Below are positions 53,401 through 62,578 of a stretch of 64,000 nt of DNA, piece after piece. A program made the position numbers and the translations under genes. Under the pieces are notes generated by a model. That model was not told the origin of the DNA. It did no database searches and saw only the letters and a program-made list of their open reading frames with translations. Source of the stretch: Chitinophaga sp. S165 (GTDB lineage Bacteria > Bacteroidota > Bacteroidia > Chitinophagales > Chitinophagaceae); the NCBI RefSeq assembly GCF_003182155.1, contig NZ_QGTG01000009.1, forward strand, positions 186,001-250,000, read 5' to 3'. Positions within the stretch are counted from its first letter, which is position 1. Every line of letters starts with the position of its first letter.

Positions 53401-55154
53401 TTGTGCAGTAAGTGCTGTGAGAGCAATTGGCCGCTGAATTGATATTGGGAGGTGGTGACATCTGTGCCTCCATTGATGTTATCTTCGGATAATTGAATCC
53501 TTCTGCCTTTGCTATCATAGTACGCCGTAGTCGTGAGCCATTGTTCTGTTGCCGCATTGATTACCCTGGTTTGTTTACCGGTCATTACACCGGTTAGATT
53601 ATAATCCGGCAATGCAGCTTCTACATAACTGGCCCCGCTAGCATCCAGCTTTGCCACCATTTCATTTCTGAACGGTTTGGCGCCTGCCCATGTGTAGTCA
53701 TCGTAATGATAAATGGTGATCGGTGTAAAACTTTCAAGTTCTGGAACCGGGTTCAGATAGGAGGGAAGGCTGTTGGTCAGGTTTTTAGCCGTATCCAATG
53801 TTAATGTCAGATCGTCACCAGGTTTAAGGCTAAACCCATCAGGAACAGTGATACTATTAGATGCAGTGTATTCGGCGGCAGAAACCTCACCGGATTGTAA
53901 TGTAAGATCGGCCGGCTGTAGATTCAGTATACTTAACGGAATTTCTGCAGTGCTACGAATGGTATCCATTCGCTGCTGTAGCTGTGCACGCGTTGCACCA
54001 CTTTTATATTCGGCGGTCATCACCAAACGATCAAAGTCATCATAGAACATGACGATCCATTTACCATCTTTTCTTTGGTTACCATCCTGTATAAATGTGA
54101 GCCGTTCACGTAAGTCGTAAACCAGATATTCAGGCTCAGCGCCCCCTGCTTTTTTTTCTACTTCTCGGCCTTTTGCATCATATTTGACCTGAAAGCAAAG
54201 ATTTTCTAGTACTTGTGCATCTTGGAAATTCCATCCATTGGCCTCATAAGCCTTGACAGCCTTAGGTGTAACGATTAGACGCAGTCCGCCCAGGTCATCA
54301 TACACATAATAGGTACAAAGCCATCCTTGTGCGCCACTGCCGGGGTTATCGGCAACTTGATGTTTTTTAAGAACACTGCGGCCATCTCTTGTCTTGTATT
54401 CGATCGTTATTTTGTTATCCTCATCAGTCACCGCTGTTTTGTACAATTCACCTGTGGCAAAGACACCGAGATTCTGCGGAACCAGATCTGGGCCATCTGC
54501 TAAACCGATGATCCTTATTTGTTCGGAGATGTTATTTACCCCATACTGATAGCGTTGGCCTACGTTGTTTCCCAACAGTGCGTTTCCCGGACGAAAGGTT
54601 TGCAAGGGACGGGAAAAGCTGGAATTTTCGACTTGGCTGGACGAATACAGATATTTCTGTTGTTCCTGCCCTGGCAAACCATTGTAGAAACTCACCTGGT
54701 CCGCAAAAGGATTAAGCTTGATTAAGCCATCCTTTGGCTGATTAGGCAAGGTCGCATAACTTAAGTATTGACGTGTTTGGCGCCCGGCATCGTCATAATA
54801 GGAGAGAGAGACCATATCTCGTCCGCCAGGAGTTGCGCCTTTGAGCACGGTTTGGATCTTCCTACCTAAACCATCGAAATAGGTTGTCGTTTGTTGTACT
54901 TCTGTATTTGTTCTGGCCGAGGAGACAACACTTGCAAGATCAGTTACCGGAATCGAAGGTGTCCATTGTCTGATAAATGGAAAATTTGCTGCAGCATTGT
55001 AGGATGATGGTACAACGGGATTGTTCACCACAGGTGCCGTTGCCCCATTAGGAACATTTTGTGCCTGGGTGTCAAAGCATTTCAATATGAGTAGAAGTGT
55101 AGCCAACAATGCGGTGCGGTTTCTTAGAAACCAGCTATATAGGTGCATTAACAT
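50457..55154 (-). CDS. RHS-repeat protein with C-terminal GIY-YIG-like nuclease domain
   Basis: 1565 aa with a signal peptide (LLATLLLILKCFDTQAQ). N-terminal DUF6443-type region ~60-200 (QTTTYFDGLGRKIQTVLKGA), then a long YD/RHS repeat stretch (YDNNGRLIKTTQTLNNDHVE, YDSDGNLISDENKGTHYTWN), and the RHS core near residue 1200 (YYFNARYYDPQLGRFISLDP). After a hydrophobic Gly/Ala-rich part, residues ~1474-1565 form a separate domain: VYTIYDKDGQIIKFGVTD with R1497/R1503 and a Glu-rich helix FEAHIIEKYL (E1523 or E1528), patterned as GIY-YIG nucleases. Polymorphic toxins carry such ends after an RHS cage. The immunity-like gene follows. Confidence 0.85.
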   Translation of the reverse strand: MLMHLYSWFLRNRTALLATLLLILKCFDTQAQNVPNGATAPVVNNPVVPSSYNAAANFPFIRQWTPSIPVTDLASVVSSARTNTEVQQTTTYFDGLGRKIQTVLKGATPGGRDMVSLSYYDDAGRQTRQYLSYATLPNQPKDGLIKLNPFADQVSFYNGLPGQEQQKYLYSSSQVENSSFSRPLQTFRPGNALLGNNVGQRYQYGVNNISEQIRIIGLADGPDLVPQNLGVFATGELYKTAVTDEDNKITIEYKTRDGRSVLKKHQVADNPGSGAQGWLCTYYVYDDLGGLRLIVTPKAVKAYEANGWNFQDAQVLENLCFQVKYDAKGREVEKKAGGAEPEYLVYDLRERLTFIQDGNQRKDGKWIVMFYDDFDRLVMTAEYKSGATRAQLQQRMDTIRSTAEIPLSILNLQPADLTLQSGEVSAAEYTASNSITVPDGFSLKPGDDLTLTLDTAKNLTNSLPSYLNPVPELESFTPITIYHYDDYTWAGAKPFRNEMVAKLDASGASYVEAALPDYNLTGVMTGKQTRVINAATEQWLTTTAYYDSKGRRIQLSEDNINGGTDVTTSQYQFSGQLLSQHLLHNNPLSKTTPSLSVLTKYLYDNNGRLIKTTQTLNNDHVERLVSQLAYDTLGRLRSKKLGNLDELVYDYDLNSKIIAVNRDYVRNGGNGYFGYEMFYEHGFSNSWKNGSLSGITWRRKGDNGYRSFGYNYDPAGRLSQADFALNKDGTWSSSNENYGVSNLTYDLNGNIQTMDVSATLLGATKPVDKLRYTYESVGDKLLKVIDDAGFQQQGDFKDGLNGENNDYTYDSDGNLISDENKGTHYTWNSTIGKLVKIALQNSQKSIEYTYDASGFRWKKDIIDGNSRTSYSYLNGFVYKNDTLLFFSHPEGRIRRTAKGQLVYDYFETDNLGNVRTVLTEEKDTSFYAATFEQNRSEIEVATYRNLDLVKEAISTQLPWYNEQTNKYWSRLNGSVPDKKIGAAIVLKVMAGDVVDIQTKAYYKTTGTTNTATPDDIVNNLITAFLGAGSEIVDNGKGNIRQNGGSYLNTGDLYAFVNDNQQNNQTNQTPKAYLNYLLFDENFNLVTGYVKRINGGPDALTSYNGHIDVPKNGFVYVYTSNEGSEDVWFDDLQVSHQSGPLLQESTVYPYGLEITTQSSRRLNKTGNQFLFQSKELDQELDVALYYFNARYYDPQLGRFISLDPARQLAGGYNGMGNNPAMFVDPDGRFLPLVAVIAGAVIGGVTNVISNWSEISSAPTLGQAILRGASYTLVGAVSGGLYATGNVTAAATISAIGNGVADVLSGHSINDAAGRALMGTIMAPIGGAVTRGASTVIGPLVSRIPGDAIRTAIDIGVSQAIGAEVMGTASGMWFGNQSLGEAMKNALPSALVAGASGSISGYINGYIRSRTTNRDPVNETTVGNIEKVETVQATSEVSTDLEGPASKGTWNFRSELEDNAAKLNIKTSAKGDEPSKVYTIYDKDGQIIKFGVTDAELKRLNDVLRYEVEAGATPRVTDKVFPKFEAHIIEKYLRSLYYNSGNTAPLPGMKVPYPRDFNTGKMINPKN

Positions 55155-55179
55155 GATTTTATATGAGATCTAAGAAAAT

Positions 55180-58100
55180 TTATTGAATAATGAATTCATA
55201 TGGAGCATTGTCATCCTTTTGGATATCCCATGGGCTAATACCTTGCACTGCAGTGAGGACAATCTTTTTAATTGCACCATATGTGCTACCCGGTGTGGCG
55301 TTATTGGATTGTGCCGTTAGCGTCGTGGTTTCGAAGCCAATGGTGGTAGAGGTATAGTTGCCGGCACCATTTGAAGCTCCGGGAAAGCCATAGCAGTATT
55401 GGAAGTTGGGATCAATGGTATAGTTGACCACACAATATCCCCAATTAAAACTTTTTACGGTTGCAAGTGGCCCCTCATAGTTGGCAGTAAGAATAATCCG
55501 ATTGTTTCCTCCCGAATAGTTGGTTAATGCAAAACTGAGCTTTAGCAATTGCTGACTACTTTTGAAAGTTTTAATGCCTGATGGCTGGGCTCTGCTACTG
55601 AGTGTGCATTCTGGCGTTATTCTTATCTCATATTCGGTGAGCAGTTCCAGGTTGCTGATGTTGACATTGGTAGCTGTTGTCAAAACCGATGACCAGTTAT
55701 CTTCATCTTCTTTCCGATATTCAACCCTGTATCGCGAGCTTGCCGGTACCGCGTCCCACGACACATTCCATGTAAATGCTGCTGTTCTATTAATGGTGAT
55801 GTTGCCATTAAAAACAGGGCATCCACGATCTCCGCTGACCGATTGACTATAGGGCTGATAGTCGAATGCTGCAGTAATATGCTGGTCCTTGTCCCTACTT
55901 AATTTTAGATGTTCATTTTCATCATACTCGTAGTATTTAGTATTACCATTGTCGTCGGTTTCGCTGGTCAAGCCGATGAGTGGGTCATAAGTGTAGGTTC
56001 CCATGCGTGCATTATCAGGCAGGATACGAATGTCGTCCAGTCCCTCGCGTGCCGCAATCACCATGTTCTTGGTGTAGGGGATTTTGCCGGAGTAGGTCCA
56101 TTTGCCATCGGCTTTATACCAGTAGCTGACATTGTAGTGTTTGGCACTAGGAGGGTTGAATGTAAGCGTTTGATCATCCCGGCTATAGTTTCTGCCGGTG
56201 TGGCCACCTTTACCATTAATACCTGGATAGTTATAAGACTCAAATCCTTCGTAGTAAAATTCGGCAGAGGTAGCATTTGTTACTTCAGCTATCTTATAAC
56301 CTGGATTATAAGAGTCCCATAAACAGGAATGTGATATGTTTCCCCTTGTTGTATAATCGGCAATGGCGCCTGAAGCGTTGTATCGGTTTACAACGATATC
56401 AGCTTCATAATTTTTGTCGAATTGTCCCTGATTGGTTAGCCAACTGTAATTGGTCATCGGCTTTTCCAAGTTCAGCACCAGTTTGCTGTCGAATACAGGA
56501 ATGATTGCAAATCCTAAAGTATCCATTCTGTATTTACTGATAGCACCTGCGATTACTTTACTTTGCCCGTTCCTTTTAAGCAGCCGTACATCTTCCAGCG
56601 GTAATCCCCAAATATTGGCAATGATCAAGTTTCTATAGGCTGTCGTACCGTTGGCTCCAAAGTCTGATGGATAAGCGAATTGGTTAATAAGCGTATCTCC
56701 GTTTGTACCATTGGACGTGATTTTTCGAACAAGGAAAGGAAATTGGTTAACATACTCAATGCTTTTCCACGAAATAATTGAGTCTACCGCGTTAGTTGCC
56801 GGATATACTGTTTCCTGCATGTACTTCATTTGCGGAGTTGCAATCAGTTCTTCATATTTTGCGGCATACCACAAGTTACCATACTGAGAATTTAACTGCA
56901 TCGCGCGCATCCCATAGATACGATTAGCGGTGTTTATGTAACTGTCAAACAGGTAGTTACATACACTTTGTAATTTACCTTCTGCTGAATAAATCCGTTT
57001 TTGCTTCAGTAGCCCCCTCATGAATCCATAAGATGTTTGATTCGAGTACGGGGGACCAAATCGATAGTTCCCACCTGGTGCACTGACCGCGCCTGCATCA
57101 GTTGCTCTATAGAAGTCAATGTCATCCTGGCTCCAGTCCTTTATATCACTATAATAATTAACGTCCCTGCTGCCGTCCGCATTGTTAACCTCAACTCTGG
57201 AATAGCCGATTGTGACGCCATATATGTCAAATAGGTCTGCAAAACTTTGATCCTGCGTGATTTCGGTATAGCCTGCACACTGAGGGTTCGAACCATTGCC
57301 TGGGCCAGGCGATATCCACTGCGGGGCAGCATAGACCTTGTAAGAATAATAGTTTTGCGGCCGTGGATTGTATAATAAGCCGCTTGTGGTATTATCATCT
57401 AAAATATATCTGTAGGATGTAGTCATTTTACTGCCAGTGACGGGGTCATTTACCGTGGTCGAGGCGATCCTTACACCGCCAGCTATTTTCAGTTGATTAT
57501 CTACAAGGCAGCGATGTTGTTCATATCGATAAGTAGTATATCCACCAGCCAGCCAATTTGTTCTGATGAGTAAATTAGCCTGTGTTCTAATACTGTCAGG
57601 CTCTTTATTGGCGAGCGGGGGAATGCTTGTTCCTGTCGGATTGGTGTTGTAAAAGCCCCAATGATCAAATTCGACCGAGCTTCTTGGAGGTAGGTTGACA
57701 GCTTCATTATATACAAAACTGGCCATCGGCTTTCTAAGTCCCGCTGTATCCATATTATACACTGTGCTTAGTTTGAGTCTTGCATTGGAGTTTCCATCTG
57801 CGTCTTTAAAATAGCTGTACTTGAATATAAAACGTTCAATCTCTTTTAATCGGATGCCGTCTTTTTGAGTAATGCTTACCTGTTTAATACATTGACCGCC
57901 CGTAATATCCTTTCTGTTTGCATACGTCAATTGTACATAGAAACTATTGCCAGTAACAAGAGATAGATATCTCGGTTTGGTCGTTTGTATTGTTATGCTT
58001 TCATCTTTGTCATACGAGTCACTAATAAAGCATGGGTAGTCTCTTACAACGTGCGTCCTTTTGTAGTAGGAATAATTAACTTCGTCGCCGGATATGTAGG

Positions 58101-58851
58101 TGAAAACAATTGAGTCTTTTGTGTCTTGTGAAACGATCTTTCTAAGGTACCAGTTGCTGATGTATGTTTGGCTTTTAAATGTGCGCCCGATATACCTCAC
58201 TCTCTCTGTAGCCGAGGCGCCTCCAAAATAATACTGATTTCCTTGGGGATCTACGATGATCCAGGTACTGTCGTTGCCACCGGTTGCATATAATGCATTT
58301 TTTAGCACTTTAAAACCATTATTGGCAACAAATATGGCGTCATTCTGGCGATTCATGACGAATTTGCCTCCTACGGAAGAGGTGAAAATGTCTGGCTCAC
58401 CATCCACTTCGTTGGTAGCGATTTTTTTTATTAAATCTCCAAAGCCAGTCGATGTATAGTCGTTGGCAATTTTGGCAGCAGTGGCGGTTGAAATATTTTC
58501 CGCCGCGAAGCCATTGTCCTGTTCATCAGGTTTGCCACGCATTACTCTGGTGATACAGCCGCCGATTTGTAAGTTCCATCCTAGTCCTAATGGACCAGCT
58601 ACATCTTGCACTTTAAAAGCTTTTCCTCCATATATTAGACTTATTGGCAGCGTCAACTTTCGTTGCTGGGCCAGATACAAGGGGATAGACACCTCGCCTG
58701 CACCAGTATAGAGGTTTACTGACATGTTCGCAGGTTGTGATACGCCAGCTGCGCCTGGTGAAGTAGGTGTAATTGGAAGTTCTTGGGCATATAGAGAGCT
58801 GTACGTTGTTATTAAAAACAACGTCAGGCTTATTGCTGACCATCTAAACAT
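55180..58851 (-). CDS. RHS/YD-repeat-like secreted protein with fibronectin III domain
   Basis: 1223 aa from ATG 58851, which begins a signal peptide (MFRWSAISLTLFLITTYSSL); a TTG at 58893 is rejected. N-terminus PTSPGAAGVSQPANMSVNLY and GEVSIPLYLAQQRKLTLPIS, GLGWNLQIGGCITRVMRGK are the standard opening of Bacteroidota RHS-type proteins. Middle: many YD-like and Tyr-rich repeats (YEYDENEHLKLSRDKDQHIT). A fibronectin type III-like domain (~1040-1130: WDAVPASSRYRVEYRKEDED, LELLTEYEIRITPEC) precedes the C-terminus. Function unknown; the position directly upstream of the RHS toxin suggests a partner in its folding or delivery. Confidence 0.8.
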   Translation of the reverse strand: MFRWSAISLTLFLITTYSSLYAQELPITPTSPGAAGVSQPANMSVNLYTGAGEVSIPLYLAQQRKLTLPISLIYGGKAFKVQDVAGPLGLGWNLQIGGCITRVMRGKPDEQDNGFAAENISTATAAKIANDYTSTGFGDLIKKIATNEVDGEPDIFTSSVGGKFVMNRQNDAIFVANNGFKVLKNALYATGGNDSTWIIVDPQGNQYYFGGASATERVRYIGRTFKSQTYISNWYLRKIVSQDTKDSIVFTYISGDEVNYSYYKRTHVVRDYPCFISDSYDKDESITIQTTKPRYLSLVTGNSFYVQLTYANRKDITGGQCIKQVSITQKDGIRLKEIERFIFKYSYFKDADGNSNARLKLSTVYNMDTAGLRKPMASFVYNEAVNLPPRSSVEFDHWGFYNTNPTGTSIPPLANKEPDSIRTQANLLIRTNWLAGGYTTYRYEQHRCLVDNQLKIAGGVRIASTTVNDPVTGSKMTTSYRYILDDNTTSGLLYNPRPQNYYSYKVYAAPQWISPGPGNGSNPQCAGYTEITQDQSFADLFDIYGVTIGYSRVEVNNADGSRDVNYYSDIKDWSQDDIDFYRATDAGAVSAPGGNYRFGPPYSNQTSYGFMRGLLKQKRIYSAEGKLQSVCNYLFDSYINTANRIYGMRAMQLNSQYGNLWYAAKYEELIATPQMKYMQETVYPATNAVDSIISWKSIEYVNQFPFLVRKITSNGTNGDTLINQFAYPSDFGANGTTAYRNLIIANIWGLPLEDVRLLKRNGQSKVIAGAISKYRMDTLGFAIIPVFDSKLVLNLEKPMTNYSWLTNQGQFDKNYEADIVVNRYNASGAIADYTTRGNISHSCLWDSYNPGYKIAEVTNATSAEFYYEGFESYNYPGINGKGGHTGRNYSRDDQTLTFNPPSAKHYNVSYWYKADGKWTYSGKIPYTKNMVIAAREGLDDIRILPDNARMGTYTYDPLIGLTSETDDNGNTKYYEYDENEHLKLSRDKDQHITAAFDYQPYSQSVSGDRGCPVFNGNITINRTAAFTWNVSWDAVPASSRYRVEYRKEDEDNWSSVLTTATNVNISNLELLTEYEIRITPECTLSSRAQPSGIKTFKSSQQLLKLSFALTNYSGGNNRIILTANYEGPLATVKSFNWGYCVVNYTIDPNFQYCYGFPGASNGAGNYTSTTIGFETTTLTAQSNNATPGSTYGAIKKIVLTAVQGISPWDIQKDDNAPYEFIIQ

Positions 58852-58928
58852 TTTTGAAGATTTTACTATTGTAATTGTACCTAATGAATACAAAATTTGC
58901 TAACACATATGATGACACTATTTGCGGG

Positions 58929-60371
58929 TTACCGGAAATTGTATCCGATCCGTAGCTTCAGCGGCCTTGTTCTTGGCATGTAATAACTACTGAGAAAATC
59001 ATAGAGTAATATCACATTGCCTTTCACTTTATTGCTAACATTATATTGCTTACTTATTCCTAACAGTGCGCTGGAGCGCCATCCTTTCCACTGCTGTGCA
59101 TTTATGGTGTTTACACTCACGATGTTATAGTTATGCTCAAATCCTGCATTTAAGTAAAATGACCGCTTCAGTTTCCAATCCACAAAAGATCGTATACCAT
59201 ATCCTCCGGTCCTAAGAGAGAAATGCTCCGTTGAAGACATCCATGACAACTGGTAAGCAACGCCGAAACCTGCGTGTCCGTTCTTGGCAAATTGATAGGA
59301 TAGCTGTCCGGCAAGATCTGTAGCCGTTGGGTACCAGTTGGCCCGGCGCTGCATTTGGAGGTTGATGCCAAATTCCAGCCTTTGAAAAAAAGACTTTGAC
59401 TTCATTTCATTGGGCTTGAACCCGGGCATATCCGCGGTGTTGTCTACATGTTGATATTTTGATTTTAACTCGTTGAAACGGGACTGTGCTGCATTCATTC
59501 GTTCGCTGACGAGTTGCCGCGCACCTAGATCTGCGCCGAGGCGTTGTTGTATCTGTTGTTCGACTTGAGCCTGTGTTTGTAATTCCTGCAGGGCAGCGGA
59601 AGGACTGGTACCCGTGGGGGGGACGGGAAAGAGGCCTGCCAGCCAGGAATTTTTAGAAACAAAATCTTTGTATTGTACACTTTCCTTAAGTAGCTTGAGC
59701 GCTTTTGCCTCCGCTTTGCGACGGTCTTTTAGCATAGCGGTATAGTTTTTAATCTGCTGATTGTAATAGTAGCTTTCTTTATTTATCTTCTCCACGTCCT
59801 TTTTGAAGAGGTTGTAACTGGAGAGCCTACTTTTTAACAGACGTTTGTGGTCTTCTAGGAACCTGTGTAAAGTCTCTGTTTGATTGAGCCGGTTATGAAG
59901 TTCGTTTACACTCTTTAGTGCCTGTTTAAGTTCTGCGTCATATTGGTTGGTTAATTTGCCGGACGCAGATAGGAATCGAAGAGTAGTCTGCATGGTGTCA
60001 AGTTCAGGCAGGTAAATCTTCTGTTGTAAGGTAGTCAGTTGCTGTTGTTGTTTAGTGGCAAAGCCAGCCCTCAATTTGGCAATGGTGTCACCTAAAGCGT
60101 CAAAGTTTAAACCATTCTCACCCTTTTGAAGTTTGGAAAATTTTTGGTTTAATTGCTGCTGCTGCCTGGAAAACCGGTCTAGCAAACTAATGCTTCGCTT
60201 CTCAAGCTTTTGCTGGAGCGCTTCAGATTTGTGATATACCTCTTGCAAATATTTGTGCATAGGTATTTGGTTCAATGTACTATCAATATGATTTTTTACC
60301 TGACCAGAGGTATTAAAACAAAGCATGATCTGGCATAGTATCATAGATACGACTCCTCGACATAATGACAT
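58929..60371 (-). CDS. Coiled-coil protein with C-terminal outer-membrane barrel
   Basis: 480 aa, signal peptide (VVSMILCQIMLCFNTSGQ). Residues ~30-310 are heptad-rich coiled coil (SEALQQKLEKRSISLLDRFS, KAEAKALKLLKESVQYKDF, QEL-Q-Q-AQVEQQIQQRL). Residues ~330-480 read as short antiparallel beta strands (FEFGINLQMQRRANWYP-like, AGFGVAYQLSWMSSTEHFSL, FYLNAGFEHNYNIVSVN) ending in LKLRIGYNFR, a C-terminal aromatic typical of outer-membrane barrels. It begins the minus-strand cargo set and would be an envelope anchor or transport partner for the RHS proteins. Confidence 0.7.
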   Translation of the reverse strand: MSLCRGVVSMILCQIMLCFNTSGQVKNHIDSTLNQIPMHKYLQEVYHKSEALQQKLEKRSISLLDRFSRQQQQLNQKFSKLQKGENGLNFDALGDTIAKLRAGFATKQQQQLTTLQQKIYLPELDTMQTTLRFLSASGKLTNQYDAELKQALKSVNELHNRLNQTETLHRFLEDHKRLLKSRLSSYNLFKKDVEKINKESYYYNQQIKNYTAMLKDRRKAEAKALKLLKESVQYKDFVSKNSWLAGLFPVPPTGTSPSAALQELQTQAQVEQQIQQRLGADLGARQLVSERMNAAQSRFNELKSKYQHVDNTADMPGFKPNEMKSKSFFQRLEFGINLQMQRRANWYPTATDLAGQLSYQFAKNGHAGFGVAYQLSWMSSTEHFSLRTGGYGIRSFVDWKLKRSFYLNAGFEHNYNIVSVNTINAQQWKGWRSSALLGISKQYNVSNKVKGNVILLYDFLSSYYMPRTRPLKLRIGYNFR

Positions 60372-61136
60372 ATAGGTCTATTGAATTCTAGGTGCGAAAT
60401 TGTTCACATTACTTTCTCAAAGCGGATATTGTTGCTTGCGAATTTATTGAGATGACAATCTTTTTAATGGCCGCAAAAGTAACATTCTGAGTTTAATAGG
60501 AAATAACATGTTGATGTTATTAGTACTTATTAATCAATTAGTTAATGGGTTATTGGCCTGCGGGGTTCATTAGGCAACGACTATCAACTGAATAACTGGC
60601 ACGATAAATTCAATATTATTATCGTTCGCATAAGTTTGTAAAAATGGATATTCTTATGATATCATTCTGTATATCTATAACGGACACACGTCATTAGACC
60701 TGTTTTGATCGTAGTTGTAATTTAATGGTATATGCAACATCGGATTTGTGTCGATCGTCTTAAACATGTTAGTTAATTCATGCAAAGAATTTAAGTGCAG
60801 TGTTTTGTAAATATGAACGGATGTAAATAGAATGGGTCCATTTTTTACTCGACAATTATCGCTGTTAGGCGATATTAAACATTATGTCATAAGTCAGGGG
60901 TAAATGGATAAGGATAGAACCGTCGGGTAAAATTAATGGAAAAAATAGGCAAGTAAACCGGTACACTTCGGCTAACCAAGATCGTGGATATTAAATTTTT
61001 GCCAGCGAATATTAAAAGTTTTCCAGCGGTTATTGGTTGGCTGTTGGCGGTATGGCCCAAGTATCGTAATTTATAATTAGTTCACATCCTTTCAATATCC
61101 TGATGGAGACATTTTTAAGCAACACCAGGTCATTTA
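60372..61136. other. Long A+T-rich divergent intergenic region
   Basis: 765 bp between the cargo block (minus) and the hypothetical gene at 61137 (plus), with no gene seen. It holds a near-match to a minus-strand -7 box, CAAAAGTA at 60474-60481, ~100 bp upstream of the coiled-coil gene. It probably carries promoters in both directions and the cargo boundary. Confidence 0.45.
60474..60481 (-). promoter_or_regulatory. Possible Bacteroidota -7 promoter box of the RHS cargo set
   Basis: On the minus strand this reads TACTTTTG, a match to TAnnTTTG, ~103 bp upstream of the coiled-coil gene start. The -33 element is not evident, so this is weak. Confidence 0.3.
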
Positions 61137-62300
61137 ATGGAACATGAACTGCTACATACGATTGAAGAATGGGTGAATAAATCCATCCATCCGTTTGCGT
61201 TGCAAAACTCCATTGACGCCCGCCAGCGCCTGGATTGGCTTTTGCTTGTCGACCACCAGGTTAATCAACTCTGTCACGCGATTAGTGAAGCGGGGCACAC
61301 TGCTGACAGTCAGCAATATATCTATTCTATCCAACTTGGTGTGCTGCGTATGCTGGAAAGATTGGGGATCTATATCCATGAGAATGCGGCACCGGTGGCT
61401 TTTGATCTGCCCGCATTCTACCTGGCTGTAGCCAGTAGCCTGGAAAGCGTATTGGAATATATCCGGCGTTATTTTCCGCAGCACTTCCAGCATAACTTCC
61501 AGGTACCTTATAGCACCTGGCTGAAATGTCACGGGCAGTTATCGACACAGCTTGCAAAGCTGGAAACAGCCTACCAGCACCCGGGTATCGAGCAGCCCTT
61601 GTTAAGAGTGGCTTTACAGCCAATTCGTGACTTTGTGAGCGCGCAGGTTGCATCCATTACGTATCGGCAATTGCATTACCTCCAGGCGATGGCGCGGGAG
61701 CTATCTTTCTTATATGATAATTCTAACCCGGAAGCCGTCAAAGATATCAACTGGGAAATCCATACAGTCCTGCTTCAACTAAACTATAATTTGCCGCGGT
61801 ATGTACTGCTTTGTACCAGTCGCCTGGATGAAAAGATGCAAGGCAAAACTGACGAAGAAATGCTGGCCACCCTTCAATGGTATTTCCGGACGATGGAGCA
61901 ACTTGGCCCACTACCTAATTTCTGCTACATTCCTACACTGCCCTCCGTCACCGAGCAAATTACAGCCTCCTTACGACACGCTTATAAACTGCTGATCGAT
62001 AAAAGTGCCAGCCTGGCTGCATTGTCGCAGGGGCCTCCGGCCTATCAGCGCAGAATCCACCTATCAGTATCGGTACCCGTTCTTACACTTTTTATAAAAT
62101 TATGCCTGAATGCCGGTATTATCACCAATCAATCCAAAGCGGAAGTCTTCCGGATTATCAGCCAGGTATTTGCTACCCCTAAATCTGCTGACCTATCACC
62201 ACAAAGCGTCAAAGCAAAGTATAAGGATACTTCCCTCCATGCTATCCGCGTCACCCGCGAACTGCTCCATAAACTACTGGAACTCTTAAAGCATGAATAG
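61137..62300 (+). CDS. Hypothetical helical protein upstream of rteC
   Basis: 387 aa, soluble and helical throughout. No recognised domain. Blocks include RQRLDWLLLVDHQVNQLCHA, IEEWVNKSIHPFALQNSI and, near the C-terminus, RIHLSVSVPVLTLFIKLCLN, AGIITNQSKAEVFRIISQVF, ATPKSADLSPQSVKAKYKDT. The last block resembles the C-terminal region of RteC-type proteins (a helical pair with FRIISQVFATPK and .SVKAKY), so the protein may be a distant relative. It opens the plus-strand set that leads to rteC and the transfer genes. Confidence 0.65.
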   Translation: MEHELLHTIEEWVNKSIHPFALQNSIDARQRLDWLLLVDHQVNQLCHAISEAGHTADSQQYIYSIQLGVLRMLERLGIYIHENAAPVAFDLPAFYLAVASSLESVLEYIRRYFPQHFQHNFQVPYSTWLKCHGQLSTQLAKLETAYQHPGIEQPLLRVALQPIRDFVSAQVASITYRQLHYLQAMARELSFLYDNSNPEAVKDINWEIHTVLLQLNYNLPRYVLLCTSRLDEKMQGKTDEEMLATLQWYFRTMEQLGPLPNFCYIPTLPSVTEQITASLRHAYKLLIDKSASLAALSQGPPAYQRRIHLSVSVPVLTLFIKLCLNAGIITNQSKAEVFRIISQVFATPKSADLSPQSVKAKYKDTSLHAIRVTRELLHKLLELLKHE

Positions 62301-62367
62301 CTGCAATTGAGTTTGATCTCTTTCTCTTTTTTTACCACCCACTTGAATAGGTGTAGTGTGCTCCATA

Positions 62368-62384
62368 CCACTTTTAAAAGGTGG
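62368..62384. promoter_or_regulatory. 17-nt dyad upstream of rteC
   Basis: CCACTTTTAAAAGGTGG is nearly symmetrical (one T-G mismatch at the second half-site) and lies in the gap between the hypothetical gene and rteC, ~195 bp before the rteC start. It could be an operator; its binder is unknown. Confidence 0.3.
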
Positions 62385-62578
62385 CGTGTGATCAGTATAA
62401 CTATAATCTGTAACCTATGTTATGAGCGACTTTTTTTGTGCTTTTAACATATTGTAACTAATTGATAAATAATGATTTTGGGGGTTCCTGAAAGGGTGCC
62501 GGGGGCTGTTCTGGTATTTTTTTAAGTCGGTGATTTGCCTTACTAAACATAATCAATAACCTAAACAACCTTATTATT

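Noticed and set aside
57270..57310. tRNA-like GGTTCGAA stretch
   Set aside because: It lies inside the RHS-like coding frame and no cloverleaf surrounds it.
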